This document shows, one piece after another, positions 1 through 7,780 of a stretch of 35,337 nt of DNA (position 1 is its first letter; each line of letters starts with the position of its first letter). Under the pieces are notes generated by a model. That model saw only the letters and a list, made by a program, of their open reading frames with translations. It did no database searches and was not told where the DNA came from. Source of the stretch: Candidatus Zixiibacteriota bacterium (GTDB lineage Bacteria; Zixibacteria; MSB-5A5; GN15; PGXB01); NCBI GenBank assembly GCA_020058225.1, contig JAGVEJ010000065.1:1-35337 (forward strand), written 5' to 3'. The position numbers were made by a program, and so were the translations under genes.

Positions 1-357
1 AATTATAAGAGATAATTTTGCAATATCGGATGGCGCTAGGCTTAGCGGACCAAGGGCAAACCAGCGGGACGCTCCCATTCTGGTTTCTCCCATAATCAAT
101 ACCAGCGCAAGAAGAAATACTGAGCCGGCATAAAACGGGTAGGCATATAAATCCAATAGGCGAAGCGGGAACCGAGCCACAGCAAAAAACAATAATAGCG
201 CAAAAATAAGCCATACAACTTGCTTAAGATAGAAGTTTAGTGAAGCGCCGGCGGCCGGGTCATATTGGGCGGAATATATCATCACGATGCCTATCAAGGA
301 TAAAATCAACGCCGATAATATCAATCTCCAATCAAGACTTCTATACTCGAATCTCAT
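1..357 (-). CDS. rodA: RodA, rod-shape SEDS peptidoglycan polymerase (partial, N-terminal 119 codons)
   Basis: This is the start of a SEDS-family glycan polymerase, which builds peptidoglycan strands from lipid II together with PBP2 in the elongasome. Translating the minus strand from the ATG at 357 gives an open frame to the window edge. It begins MRFEYRSLDW and has an early membrane segment containing MIYSAQ. A second membrane region leads to GASRWFALGP followed by LAPSDIAKL, which matches the conserved SEDS block (RWxxLG...QPSE.AK). The start lies 6 nt after the PBP2 stop, so the two are translationally close, as in the usual pbp2-rodA pair. The QPSE motif reads APSD here, a departure from the family. 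The C-terminal two thirds, including the catalytic Asp region, lie outside the window. Confidence 0.93.
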   Translation of the reverse strand, partial: MRFEYRSLDWRLILSALILSLIGIVMIYSAQYDPAAGASLNFYLKQVVWLIFALLLFFAVARFPLRLLDLYAYPFYAGSVFLLALVLIMGETRMGASRWFALGPLSLAPSDIAKLSLII

Positions 358-363
358 ACCTTC

Positions 364-2187
364 TTATTGTTTCTGCACTTTGGCGCTATCAGTCGATTTC
401 ACCAATTGTGGTTCTATTTCCGGTATTAGGTACTGCTTGATAACCTTCCCCACCAAAGGCGCCGCCACTTCCGAACCATGACCGGCATTTTCAACGACGG
501 CACATACTACAATTGTGGGATCGTTGGCAGGGGCATATCCGACAAACCATGAATGGTCATTCCCATGGGGATTTTGAGCCGTTCCGGTCTTTCCTGCAAC
601 TTCATAATACTTATTCCGTTGTCTTTGAGCAGTACCTCTGCCTCCCTGAACCACCAACCTTGCCCCCTCTTTCAAAATTGCCAATGTCTCATCTGAAAAA
701 GGCAGATGAAATGATATCTCCGGCTTGGTGTGAATCGTAGCGCCATCGGGCTGAATTATATCACGAACCAGATGAGGCCTAAAAACCACTCCGTTATTCG
801 CAACTCCCGCAAAAAACTGCGCCAATTGAAGCGGAGTAACGGTATATTCTCCCTGCCCAATTGCCAGATTGACCACCAGCAATTTTGACCATTGTTTCTT
901 GCCATAAACCTTATCATAATAGGCCAAAGTAGGCGATATTCCGCTATGCTCGCCGGGAATATCAATTCCGACCTTCTTGCCGAAGCCGCATTTCCGGGAA
1001 TAAATTCCCCAGTTGTCAACTCCGAGCATTTGTCCCACCTGATAAAAGAATACATCGCATGACTGCTCAATTGCGTGATATACATCAAGACTGCCATGCC
1101 CACGTTCCTCCCAGCACTTGAAATATCTATTCCCAAACCGCATTCCGCCATAACAGGGGCGAAGTCTTGTCTGAGTGGTAATTAAGCCCAACTCCAAAGC
1201 GGCGCCAGCTGTCAAAAGCTTGGCCGTCGATCCGGGAGGATAGATCCCTGACATTGGTCGATTTAACAACGGATGATTTGAATCGGATATAATGCTTTGC
1301 CAAATATCGGAAGAAATTATTCCGGAGAAAAGATTAGGGTCAAGCCCTGGTGATGATGCGAGAGCAAGTATTTCTCCATTTCGTGGGTCAATTGCCACCA
1401 CACCTCCCGCTTTTTGAAGGCTATCAAAATTCAGCATTATTACCCGCTGAAGATCGGCATCGATAGTAAGAATCAAATCAGAGCCGGGAATCGCCGGCAT
1501 TTTATCTCGGCCCTCATACTGTCCAATTATCTGTCCGCGCGCAGAAACTTCAATGTAGTCAGTTCCCTCTATTCCCCGGAGTTCCTCATCATAGGCCTTC
1601 TCTATGCCTTTTTTCCCCATCAGGCGCCCCGGGCGATATCCCTTGGGTGATTGAAGATCTACTTCCTCCGGCGAAACCTCGCCAAGATAACCAATAAAGG
1701 TCTCAGCTGATATTCCCTCCACATATCTTCGGGCCGATTCCACACTATAAATAACACCGGGATAATATTCGGCATTTTCCTCAAGGGCGGAGATTACTTC
1801 TATTCCCTGATCTCTTCGTACCATGGCGGGGATATAGATGCTGGTATAATTGGCCGCCGCTTTAGCTTTAATGTCTGATGTATCCACCCCAAGAAGGGCG
1901 CTCAAACGGGGTATAGTGACACCTTTAACCTGCTCACACGGAATAATTGACACCGTAAAAGATACTTTGTTATCCGCAATCATTTCGTTGTTGCGGTCAA
2001 AAATTACTCCCCGTTTTGGAACAATCGGCCGAACCCGAATGCGATTATCCTCGGCTTGCCTTAGGAAATACTTATATCTAATAACCTGATGATAAAACAA
2101 TCCGCCGATTATTACTATCAATGCCAAAAGCAGGAATCCCTCGCCCATACGGGCACGAAGTTCCTTATCTATCTGATATCTACGCAT
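364..2187 (-). CDS. mrdA: Penicillin-binding protein 2, elongasome transpeptidase
   Basis: This is a class B penicillin-binding protein that cross-links peptidoglycan during cell elongation, working with RodA. The 607 residues include a short cytoplasmic tail, one membrane anchor at about 17-34, and the pedestal region starting at RVRPIVPKRGVIFDRN. The transpeptidase domain carries all three penicillin-binding motifs: STAK with nucleophile Ser320 and Lys323, SCD at 376-378, and KTGT from 533. The length is close to the usual 600-640. It sits 6 nt downstream of mreD and 6 nt upstream of rodA, the standard mreCD-mrdA-rodA order, so the assignment to the elongation PBP rather than FtsI is well supported by context. 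Confidence 0.96.
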   Translation of the reverse strand: MRRYQIDKELRARMGEGFLLLALIVIIGGLFYHQVIRYKYFLRQAEDNRIRVRPIVPKRGVIFDRNNEMIADNKVSFTVSIIPCEQVKGVTIPRLSALLGVDTSDIKAKAAANYTSIYIPAMVRRDQGIEVISALEENAEYYPGVIYSVESARRYVEGISAETFIGYLGEVSPEEVDLQSPKGYRPGRLMGKKGIEKAYDEELRGIEGTDYIEVSARGQIIGQYEGRDKMPAIPGSDLILTIDADLQRVIMLNFDSLQKAGGVVAIDPRNGEILALASSPGLDPNLFSGIISSDIWQSIISDSNHPLLNRPMSGIYPPGSTAKLLTAGAALELGLITTQTRLRPCYGGMRFGNRYFKCWEERGHGSLDVYHAIEQSCDVFFYQVGQMLGVDNWGIYSRKCGFGKKVGIDIPGEHSGISPTLAYYDKVYGKKQWSKLLVVNLAIGQGEYTVTPLQLAQFFAGVANNGVVFRPHLVRDIIQPDGATIHTKPEISFHLPFSDETLAILKEGARLVVQGGRGTAQRQRNKYYEVAGKTGTAQNPHGNDHSWFVGYAPANDPTIVVCAVVENAGHGSEVAAPLVGKVIKQYLIPEIEPQLVKSTDSAKVQKQ

Positions 2188-2193
2188 TTTAAT

Positions 2194-2673
2194 CTATGAT
2201 CTGGCGTGATGGAAACCGGCAAAAAAATTGCCGAACATGAAGAATATCCATCCGGGAATAAGAGAATATACAACACCGGGTAGAATGTACCTAACCAGCG
2301 AATAAGTCAAATTTTCAAAGGACAAAATCGAAGTCAACAAAATATTATGCGCAATGAGAGCCGCTGTTAGAAGAATCAATTTGGAGGCGATCGATTCAAA
2401 GTTTAGTCTGGCGCTGATTTGATTGACTCCGATGGCGATACCGACAAAAATCATCATTTCCCAAGGCATTATTTCAAGACGTTGAGTCGATGATACAATT
2501 CCCAGCAATATTGCAAACCATATTGAAAGCGATTCGCCAAAATACAAAGCCGCAACTGTGACCAGAATCATTGCAAGGTCAATATTCACTCCATAAATAG
2601 AGGTTACATCAACCAATATGGAATTAAAGAATGCCATCAAATATAGAAAAAATAGGCAGGAAATAAATTTCAC
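2194..2673 (-). CDS. mreD: Rod shape-determining protein MreD
   Basis: This is a small polytopic membrane protein of the elongasome that partners MreC. The 159 residues are almost entirely hydrophobic, with about five predicted membrane segments. There are no catalytic motifs, as expected for the family, whose sequence is poorly conserved. Identification rests on size, hydrophobicity, an N-terminal stretch mentioning VDVTSIYGVNIDLAMILV that resembles the MreD P-D-L pattern, and position. Its start overlaps the end of mreC by 4 nt and its stop lies 6 nt before PBP2, so translation is coupled. Confidence 0.88.
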   Translation of the reverse strand: MKFISCLFFLYLMAFFNSILVDVTSIYGVNIDLAMILVTVAALYFGESLSIWFAILLGIVSSTQRLEIMPWEMMIFVGIAIGVNQISARLNFESIASKLILLTAALIAHNILLTSILSFENLTYSLVRYILPGVVYSLIPGWIFFMFGNFFAGFHHARS

Positions 2674-3461
2674 CTTCGCTCCCCAATGACAACATATAAT
2701 TCGTCAATTTCAAAGAAATTTACTGCAGGTCTTAACTGCACATTCTTCAACACCTCGCCCTGATTAGGAAATATGGTGTCAATCATGGCAACCGCCAATC
2801 CTGGGGGGAACACCCCCCCGAGACCGGATGTCACAATCAGGTCGCCTTTCTTTATTTGAGCATCAGCCGGCATATTAAAAAGAGTCATGCCCTTATCGGG
2901 AGAGTATCTTACCGTGCCCATTTGATGAGTTTCCGCAACCCTCACCGCCACGGAATTACCCGGGTCGGTTAATAACTGCACGGTGGCTGAGTGAGACATA
3001 ACATCTTTAATTTTGCCTGCCAGACCAAAACGATTAACTACAGCCTGATTGACCCTAATGCCGTCATCACTCCCCTTATTTATCATGGCTCCGATGGGAT
3101 AAAAATGCTGAAACACAGATATGATTTTGACCGGCAATACCTGATAATCTCCAACAGGCCGAAAACCAATCAAGTCGCGCAACCGGCTATTCTCACGCTT
3201 GGCCTCTTGCAAGGCGCTTAATTGAAGCCCCAATTCCATCAACTGTTTTTTGAGTTGATGATTTTCCTCAACCACATTACGAAGCGCCTCAATATTGGTT
3301 TTAAGCTTTACGAAGGGAGAATAAAAGGCAGTAAAGGATAAATCACCAAGCATAGGACGAACTTGGTCGTTCGATAGTATTACCAAAACAATTACGGCAA
3401 TTGCCAAAATAAAATTGAAAAACCGACGATTTCTAAAAAAAATCGTCGATGACCATGCCAT
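2670..3461 (-). CDS. mreC: Rod shape-determining protein MreC
   Basis: This is a periplasmic scaffold of the elongasome that activates the PBP2-RodA pair. Residues 14-30 form a single membrane anchor, about 50-98 form a coiled coil with a hydrophobic and charged heptad pattern, and the rest is the beta-rich MreC domain. It includes the characteristic TSGLGGVFPPGL at 211-222 and a preceding DPGNSVAVRV segment. The 263-residue length is normal. A GGAGG ribosome-binding site lies upstream of the ATG. mreB, which usually precedes mreC, is not adjacent. The upstream neighbour is instead a PTS EIIA gene, 30 nt away. Confidence 0.95.
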   Translation of the reverse strand: MAWSSTIFFRNRRFFNFILAIAVIVLVILSNDQVRPMLGDLSFTAFYSPFVKLKTNIEALRNVVEENHQLKKQLMELGLQLSALQEAKRENSRLRDLIGFRPVGDYQVLPVKIISVFQHFYPIGAMINKGSDDGIRVNQAVVNRFGLAGKIKDVMSHSATVQLLTDPGNSVAVRVAETHQMGTVRYSPDKGMTLFNMPADAQIKKGDLIVTSGLGGVFPPGLAVAMIDTIFPNQGEVLKNVQLRPAVNFFEIDELYVVIGERR

Positions 3462-3491
3462 ATAATAGGAGCCTCCATGCCCCGTTTTTAA

Positions 3492-3944
3492 TTATTCAAC
3501 GGTATCAATCATCTGAAGTAATTCCCCGGGCGAAGTAACCTTCATCATTTTAGTGCGGTTTTCTTCAGATTTCATTATGTATGATAGTCTTGCCATGACA
3601 TTAAGATGGGCGCCAATGGCATCCTCAGGCGCCGCTATCAGGAAGTATAATTGAACCGGCTTATGATCCATGGCGTCAAATTCAATCCCCTTTTCAGACC
3701 GGCCAAACGCAATTACAATTCCTTTGGTCGCCTTGGTCTTGGCATGAGGGAAGGCTACTCCATATCCCACCCCTGTGGTTACAAGATTTTCTCTTTCCAT
3801 CACATCATGGAGAAGCTCTTCAGTATCCTTGACAAGATTCGACTTCCCTGCCAATTCCACCAATTCTTTTAATACACCATTCTTATTGGTTGATTTTAAA
3901 GAAAAAGTTATCAGTTCTTCCGAACAAAATTTTGACAACTTCAT
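3492..3944 (-). CDS. PTS EIIA domain protein, fructose/nitrogen type (PtsN-like)
   Basis: This is a stand-alone phosphotransferase-system EIIA domain of the fructose/mannitol/nitrogen class. The 150 residues match a single EIIA domain. The active-site histidine that would be phosphorylated by HPr is His67, in the typical context TGVGYGVAFPHAKT. The segment VQLYFLIAAPE is also typical of the family. There is no permease or HPr gene nearby, which favours a regulatory role like PtsN over sugar transport. It is embedded between a zinc-ribbon gene and mreC in the envelope operon, and a GAGGT ribosome-binding site precedes its ATG. The link to envelope synthesis is inferred from position only. Confidence 0.9.
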   Translation of the reverse strand: MKLSKFCSEELITFSLKSTNKNGVLKELVELAGKSNLVKDTEELLHDVMERENLVTTGVGYGVAFPHAKTKATKGIVIAFGRSEKGIEFDAMDHKPVQLYFLIAAPEDAIGAHLNVMARLSYIMKSEENRTKMMKVTSPGELLQMIDTVE

Positions 3945-3957
3945 ATATGTACCTCAG

Positions 3958-4125
3958 CTAATATTTTTCAGCCTCTTCAACAAGCAAAATAGGAATATCG
4001 TCCTCAATCCGATACGCCAATCGGCACATATCACATTGAAGTCTATTTTCATTTTCCTTATATTCCAACAGCCCTTTGCACTTGGGACAAACAATTATGG
4101 TTAATAAATCCTTCGATAACGCCAT
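3958..4125 (-). CDS. Trm112/YcaR-type small zinc-ribbon protein (55 aa)
   Basis: This is a short gene between accA and the EIIA gene. Translation from the ATG at 4125 gives 55 residues starting MALSKDLLTIIVCPKCKG and ending with a TAG at 3958-3960. It has two CxxC pairs (Cys13/Cys16 and Cys31/Cys34), and a DDIPILL tail follows the second pair. This is the layout of the Trm112p-like/UPF0434 (YcaR) family, whose DxIPxLL ending is diagnostic. The eukaryotic member supports tRNA and protein methyltransferases, but the bacterial role is not established. A strong AGGAGG site, lying inside the last codons of accA, precedes the start, and accA stops 3 nt upstream, so the gene is almost certainly translated from the operon transcript. 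Confidence 0.9.
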   Translation of the reverse strand: MALSKDLLTIIVCPKCKGLLEYKENENRLQCDMCRLAYRIEDDIPILLVEEAEKY

Positions 4126-4128
4126 AGG

Positions 4129-5097
4129 CTATTCCTCCTGCTCCCTATATACGCCCATTCCTCGAAATTTCTCGAGCCGTTTTTGGAGCAATTCATCAAC
4201 TGGAACCTTTTCCAATTCTGTCAGAGTTTCAATAATTTCCTTTTTCAGATTGCCGGCCATCTCCTTATAATCATTGTGCGCTCCGCCCGGAGGCTCTTTG
4301 ATAATTTTATCAACAATTCCCAATTCAAGAAGGTCCTCCGATGTCAATTTTAGAGCTTCAGCCGCCTGCGGTGCCATAGCGGCATCCCGCCAAAGTATGG
4401 CCGCACACCCTTCCGGCGAAATCACAGAATACCATGAATATTCAAGCATATAAATCCGGTCGCCAATACCCAGTCCAAGAGCGCCACCAGAAGCTCCCTC
4501 ACCAATAATTATAATTATAATTGGGACTTTGAGGACAGACATTTCCCTGATATTTTTGGCAATTGCCTCCGCCTGTCCCCTCTCCTCCGCCCCGATTCCA
4601 GGGAAAGCTCCCGGGGTATCAATTAAGATCACTATTGGCTTTTCAAACTTTTCTGCAAGTCTGAAAAGCCTTAACGCTTTCCGATACCCCTCAGGATGCA
4701 TCATCCCAAAATTTCTATAAAGCTTTTGCTTGGTATCTCTTCCCTTTTGTTGTCCAATGATCAATACCGGTTTCCCATCTATTTTGGCAAACCCCCCAAC
4801 CAAAGCCTTATCGTCCGCAAAACAGCGATCTCCATGAAGCTCCATATAATCAGCAGTCATCAGTTCTATATAATCCGATGAATGCGGACGACGCGGGTGA
4901 CGAGATAATTGAACTTTCTGCCATCGCGTTAAACTGGAGAATATTTCCTCACGCAGTTTATTCATTTTTGTCTGAATGGAGATTATCTCGCCATTCATAT
5001 CAATATTGGCGCCGGCCGCAAAATCCCTCATGTCGGAGATTTTCTTCTCAAGCTCCAATATGGGCTTCTCAAAATCTAAGCTTAATCGTTCCTGCAT
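4129..5097 (-). CDS. accA: Acetyl-CoA carboxylase, carboxyltransferase subunit alpha
   Basis: This is the alpha half of the carboxyltransferase that moves CO2 from biotinyl-BCCP to acetyl-CoA, giving malonyl-CoA for fatty-acid synthesis. The 322 residues match the family length of about 319. The N-terminal helical part begins LDFEKPILELEKKI. The crotonase-like core contains the ELHGDR block, IDTPGAFPGIGAEERGQ, the oxyanion-hole segment GEGASGGALGLG (199-210) and the SVISPEGCAAILWR signature. The partner AccD is not in the window, while accB and accC are about 19 kb away at 23.5-26.6 kb. Its position inside the envelope operon would tie lipid and wall precursor supply to one transcript, which is an inference. 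Confidence 0.97.
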   Translation of the reverse strand: MQERLSLDFEKPILELEKKISDMRDFAAGANIDMNGEIISIQTKMNKLREEIFSSLTRWQKVQLSRHPRRPHSSDYIELMTADYMELHGDRCFADDKALVGGFAKIDGKPVLIIGQQKGRDTKQKLYRNFGMMHPEGYRKALRLFRLAEKFEKPIVILIDTPGAFPGIGAEERGQAEAIAKNIREMSVLKVPIIIIIIGEGASGGALGLGIGDRIYMLEYSWYSVISPEGCAAILWRDAAMAPQAAEALKLTSEDLLELGIVDKIIKEPPGGAHNDYKEMAGNLKKEIIETLTELEKVPVDELLQKRLEKFRGMGVYREQEE

Positions 5098-5121
5098 ATT
5101 CTATTTCGACGTCAACTCTGG

Positions 5122-6171
5122 CTAAACTCTCCTAATTCTAAAGATAAAGATAAAATATATTATAAAAATTACAACCATAAAAAGGAAAAGCAGGGTTAAT
5201 AGAAGAAATCGATTGAGAAATAGCATTAAAATCGAGAATCCACCGAAAATTCCTCCAAATAAATAAAAAAGCATAATTATCTGGCTTTGGGATAACCCGG
5301 CATATCTTAAGTAATGGAATAAATGCCTTCTATCAGCCCTCATTACATTTTTCCCGGTCAAAAAGCGTCGCAAAAAGGAAGTCGCCGCCTCGGTTAATGG
5401 GACGCCTAAAACCATTAACGGCAAAAACAAGGCAACCATGGTAAAAGATTTTATTGGTACCACCAAAGATATTACTGCAAAAAAATATCCAATTAGGAGC
5501 GCTCCATTGTCTCCGAGAAATATCTTGGCAGGATATCGATTGTACATCCAAAAGGAAAAAAGCGCTCCCGATATAATCAGCGATAAAACAATAACAGAAT
5601 TAACTCCAAAATTTATTCCAATTACAACCATTGTAATTAGGGCAATAATCGATACTCCTGAGGCCAATCCATCAAGACCATCAATCAGATTTATGGCATT
5701 GGTTAGAAAAGTCACCCATAAAATAGATATAATCATGCCAAAACCATTCATACTGATAACGCCAATTCCCGGAATCGAAAGAGATTCAACAGTTATACCT
5801 CCCAGAAATAAGATTAATCCTACGGCCACCTCGACAAGCAATTTTACCCATGCCGAAATAGGATATAGGTCATCTATTAGGCCAATAAGGAAGATAATTA
5901 TAGATCCCAGAAAAATGACCGGCAAATACCGCCCAACTTCAATCAAAGCTGACGGCATAGACAGATTGATGCCAATTACCATTATCCAAACCGCAATAAA
6001 AATAGCCACTCCGCCAAGAAAAGGGGTGGGTTTCCTGTGGCGCTTATGCCGGCCGGGATAATCAAAAATGGAATATTTATGGCAATAATAAATCACACCC
6101 CTTATTAAAAAATAGGCAATGATAATTGAAAGCAGAAGAATCAAGAATGCGGGAAATATACTCATATTCAT
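5122..6171 (-). CDS. Undecaprenyl-phosphate HexNAc-1-phosphate transferase, WecA/MraY family
   Basis: This is an integral membrane transferase that moves a sugar-1-phosphate from a UDP-sugar onto undecaprenyl phosphate, the first step of a lipid-linked glycan. The 349 residues have about ten membrane segments and the family motifs in order: the Asp pair at 100-101 (GLIDDLYPIS), NLIDGLDGLASG (161-172), FLGDNGA (218-224) and the basic loop RADRRHLFHYL near 278-288. The last motif resembles the HIHH loop of WecA/TagO more than MraY, and no mur genes are near. The neighbours are glycosyltransferases, so it probably primes a surface polysaccharide. Specificity for GlcNAc or another HexNAc cannot be read from sequence alone. 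Confidence 0.9.
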   Translation of the reverse strand: MNMSIFPAFLILLLSIIIAYFLIRGVIYYCHKYSIFDYPGRHKRHRKPTPFLGGVAIFIAVWIMVIGINLSMPSALIEVGRYLPVIFLGSIIIFLIGLIDDLYPISAWVKLLVEVAVGLILFLGGITVESLSIPGIGVISMNGFGMIISILWVTFLTNAINLIDGLDGLASGVSIIALITMVVIGINFGVNSVIVLSLIISGALFSFWMYNRYPAKIFLGDNGALLIGYFFAVISLVVPIKSFTMVALFLPLMVLGVPLTEAATSFLRRFLTGKNVMRADRRHLFHYLRYAGLSQSQIIMLFYLFGGIFGGFSILMLFLNRFLLLTLLFLFMVVIFIIYFIFIFRIRRV

Positions 6172-6187
6172 TGAAACAGCGACGCAA

Positions 6188-7051
6188 TCATTTTTGCTTT
6201 TTATTAATTATCAAGCCAAATATATAATTTATGGCAAGCATGATAGGCAAAATAAAAACCGAAAATCCATTGGGAAAATACTTCAAGAAATATTTCCATA
6301 CTGATATATGATGCAGTAACCTTCTCTTTTCCATTGAAATTGAGGTCCCTTCCCCCCAAAAATGCACTCCGCCCGCCTGCGGGACAAAATAAATCTTCTT
6401 GCCCATCTGACCAATTCTGACCGATAAGTCCGTATCCTCCATAAATAAGAAAAAGCGGGTATCAAATCCCCCTAATTTTAAAAAAAATGCCCTTTCGATT
6501 AACATACAAGTGGCGGCGACCGCCGGCACCTCTGTGATTTTATCCAAATCTCCGAGAGTATATCTATCATGATCATGACGCATATCCAATTTGCTCAAAA
6601 TAGAGCCGCGTGAAAAAATAATATTATTAATCCTTGGAAATTGACGACAAGTTGGCTGAAAACTCTCATCAGAATTTCGCAATCTTGGAACCACGGCGCC
6701 CGCATTCGAGCGATTTTCCAAAACATCAAGCAAAACGGCTATTGATCCATTATCCAAAATTAAATCAGGATTGACCAATAAAATATATTTGCCTTGAGCC
6801 TGCAGTACTGCCTGATTATTCGCCGCTCCAAATCCAATATTCTTATCGGATTTGATTATTTTTATTGAGGGATATGCTGTCCGGGCTGATGAAATTGTAG
6901 TATCGATCGAGTAGTTATCAAATAAAATCATTTCCGATTCATACTTGATTAATTCAGCTGATAATACTTTCAAACATGAAAGTATGTGCACTGAAGAATT
7001 ATGGGTAATAATAATGGCAGAAATTGATGTATTATTTTGTCGTTCAGCCAC
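6188..7051 (-). CDS. GT2 family glycosyltransferase, rhamnosyltransferase-like
   Basis: This is a cytoplasmic-face glycosyltransferase with a GT-A fold. The N-terminus ISAIIITHNS, the NVGFG-like block KNIGFGAANNQ, the nucleotide-binding NPD (94-96) and the acceptor-side FMEDTDLSVRI (203-213) match the GT2 subgroup that includes dTDP-rhamnose transferases such as WbbL. A hydrophobic stretch near 263-282 may anchor the C-terminus. The start codon is GTG, immediately after the stop of the upstream gene, with no strong ribosome-binding site, which points to coupled translation. The donor and acceptor sugars are unknown. Its place next to a WecA-like gene suggests it extends a lipid-linked glycan. 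Confidence 0.87.
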   Translation of the reverse strand: MAERQNNTSISAIIITHNSSVHILSCLKVLSAELIKYESEMILFDNYSIDTTISSARTAYPSIKIIKSDKNIGFGAANNQAVLQAQGKYILLVNPDLILDNGSIAVLLDVLENRSNAGAVVPRLRNSDESFQPTCRQFPRINNIIFSRGSILSKLDMRHDHDRYTLGDLDKITEVPAVAATCMLIERAFFLKLGGFDTRFFLFMEDTDLSVRIGQMGKKIYFVPQAGGVHFWGEGTSISMEKRRLLHHISVWKYFLKYFPNGFSVFILPIMLAINYIFGLIINKKQK

Positions 7052-7780
7052 TTATTTCAGCTTGCCAAGAATAGACATCAATCTCAAATACCAGACCTTC
7101 CAGATAGCCTCGCGGACAATTTTCTTTGACATTTTGGATGCCCCATGCTGGCGGTCAGTGAAAACAATCGGAATTTCCTTTACTCGAAATCCCTTTTTCC
7201 AAATCCGAAGGGAAACTTCTATTTGGAATATATACCCATTCGATTTTATGGCATCAAGGTTGATTGCCTCCAATGTCTCCCGTCGAAAACATTTATACCC
7301 GCCAGTTGCATCCTTGACGGGAAGGCCGGTTACTATTTTCGTATAGACATTGGCAAAATATGACAACAGCAATCGGCTCATCGGCCAATTGACAACATTA
7401 ACACCCGAAATATAGCGGGAGCCAAGAACCAAATCAGCTTCTTCAATAGCAATTAGAAAGTCGCGCAAATACTGCGGATCATGCGAAAAATCAGCATCCA
7501 TTTCGAAAATATAATCATATCCCCTCTGCAATCCCCATTTAAATCCGGCAATATATGCCCGCCCCAAGCCCTCTTTTTTCTCACGATGCATAACATTAAT
7601 GCGCTCATTTTCCTTTGAAAGCCTCTCAGCTATTTGACCGGTGCCATCAGGGGAGCTATCGTCCACAATTAATACTGAAATTCTGGAATCCAAAGGGAGT
7701 ACGGCCTTGACTATTTTTTCTATATTTTCCTTTTCATTATAGGTAGGAAATATAACCAAGGCCTTTTTATCAATACTCAT
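7052..7780 (-). CDS. Polyprenol-phosphate mannose synthase-like GT2 (DPM1 type)
   Basis: This is a single-domain GT2 enzyme expected to transfer a sugar from a nucleotide donor to polyprenol phosphate. The 242 residues contain FPTYNEKENI, the VDDSSPDGTG block, the metal-binding DAD at 95-97 (FEMDADFSHDP), GSRYISGV and the late YKCFRR and FVKEIPI-like segments typical of DPM1. It has no C-terminal membrane domain, like the Pmt1-type soluble enzymes. It overlaps the upstream YfhO-like gene by 4 nt. The product, a polyprenol-linked hexose, is the kind of donor used by GT-C membrane transferases, and two such candidates lie just upstream in the same operon. Confidence 0.9.
   Translation of the reverse strand: MSIDKKALVIFPTYNEKENIEKIVKAVLPLDSRISVLIVDDSSPDGTGQIAERLSKENERINVMHREKKEGLGRAYIAGFKWGLQRGYDYIFEMDADFSHDPQYLRDFLIAIEEADLVLGSRYISGVNVVNWPMSRLLLSYFANVYTKIVTGLPVKDATGGYKCFRRETLEAINLDAIKSNGYIFQIEVSLRIWKKGFRVKEIPIVFTDRQHGASKMSKKIVREAIWKVWYLRLMSILGKLK

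Noticed and set aside
756-1151. 131-codon frame inside PBP2 on the same strand
   Set aside because: It overlaps the catalytic domain of PBP2 in another frame and has no recognisable features.
5438-6061. 207-codon plus-strand frame opposite the WecA-like gene
   Set aside because: It is the antisense shadow of a gene with clear motifs. It is rich in Ile, Pro and Thr, as expected from reversed hydrophobic codons.
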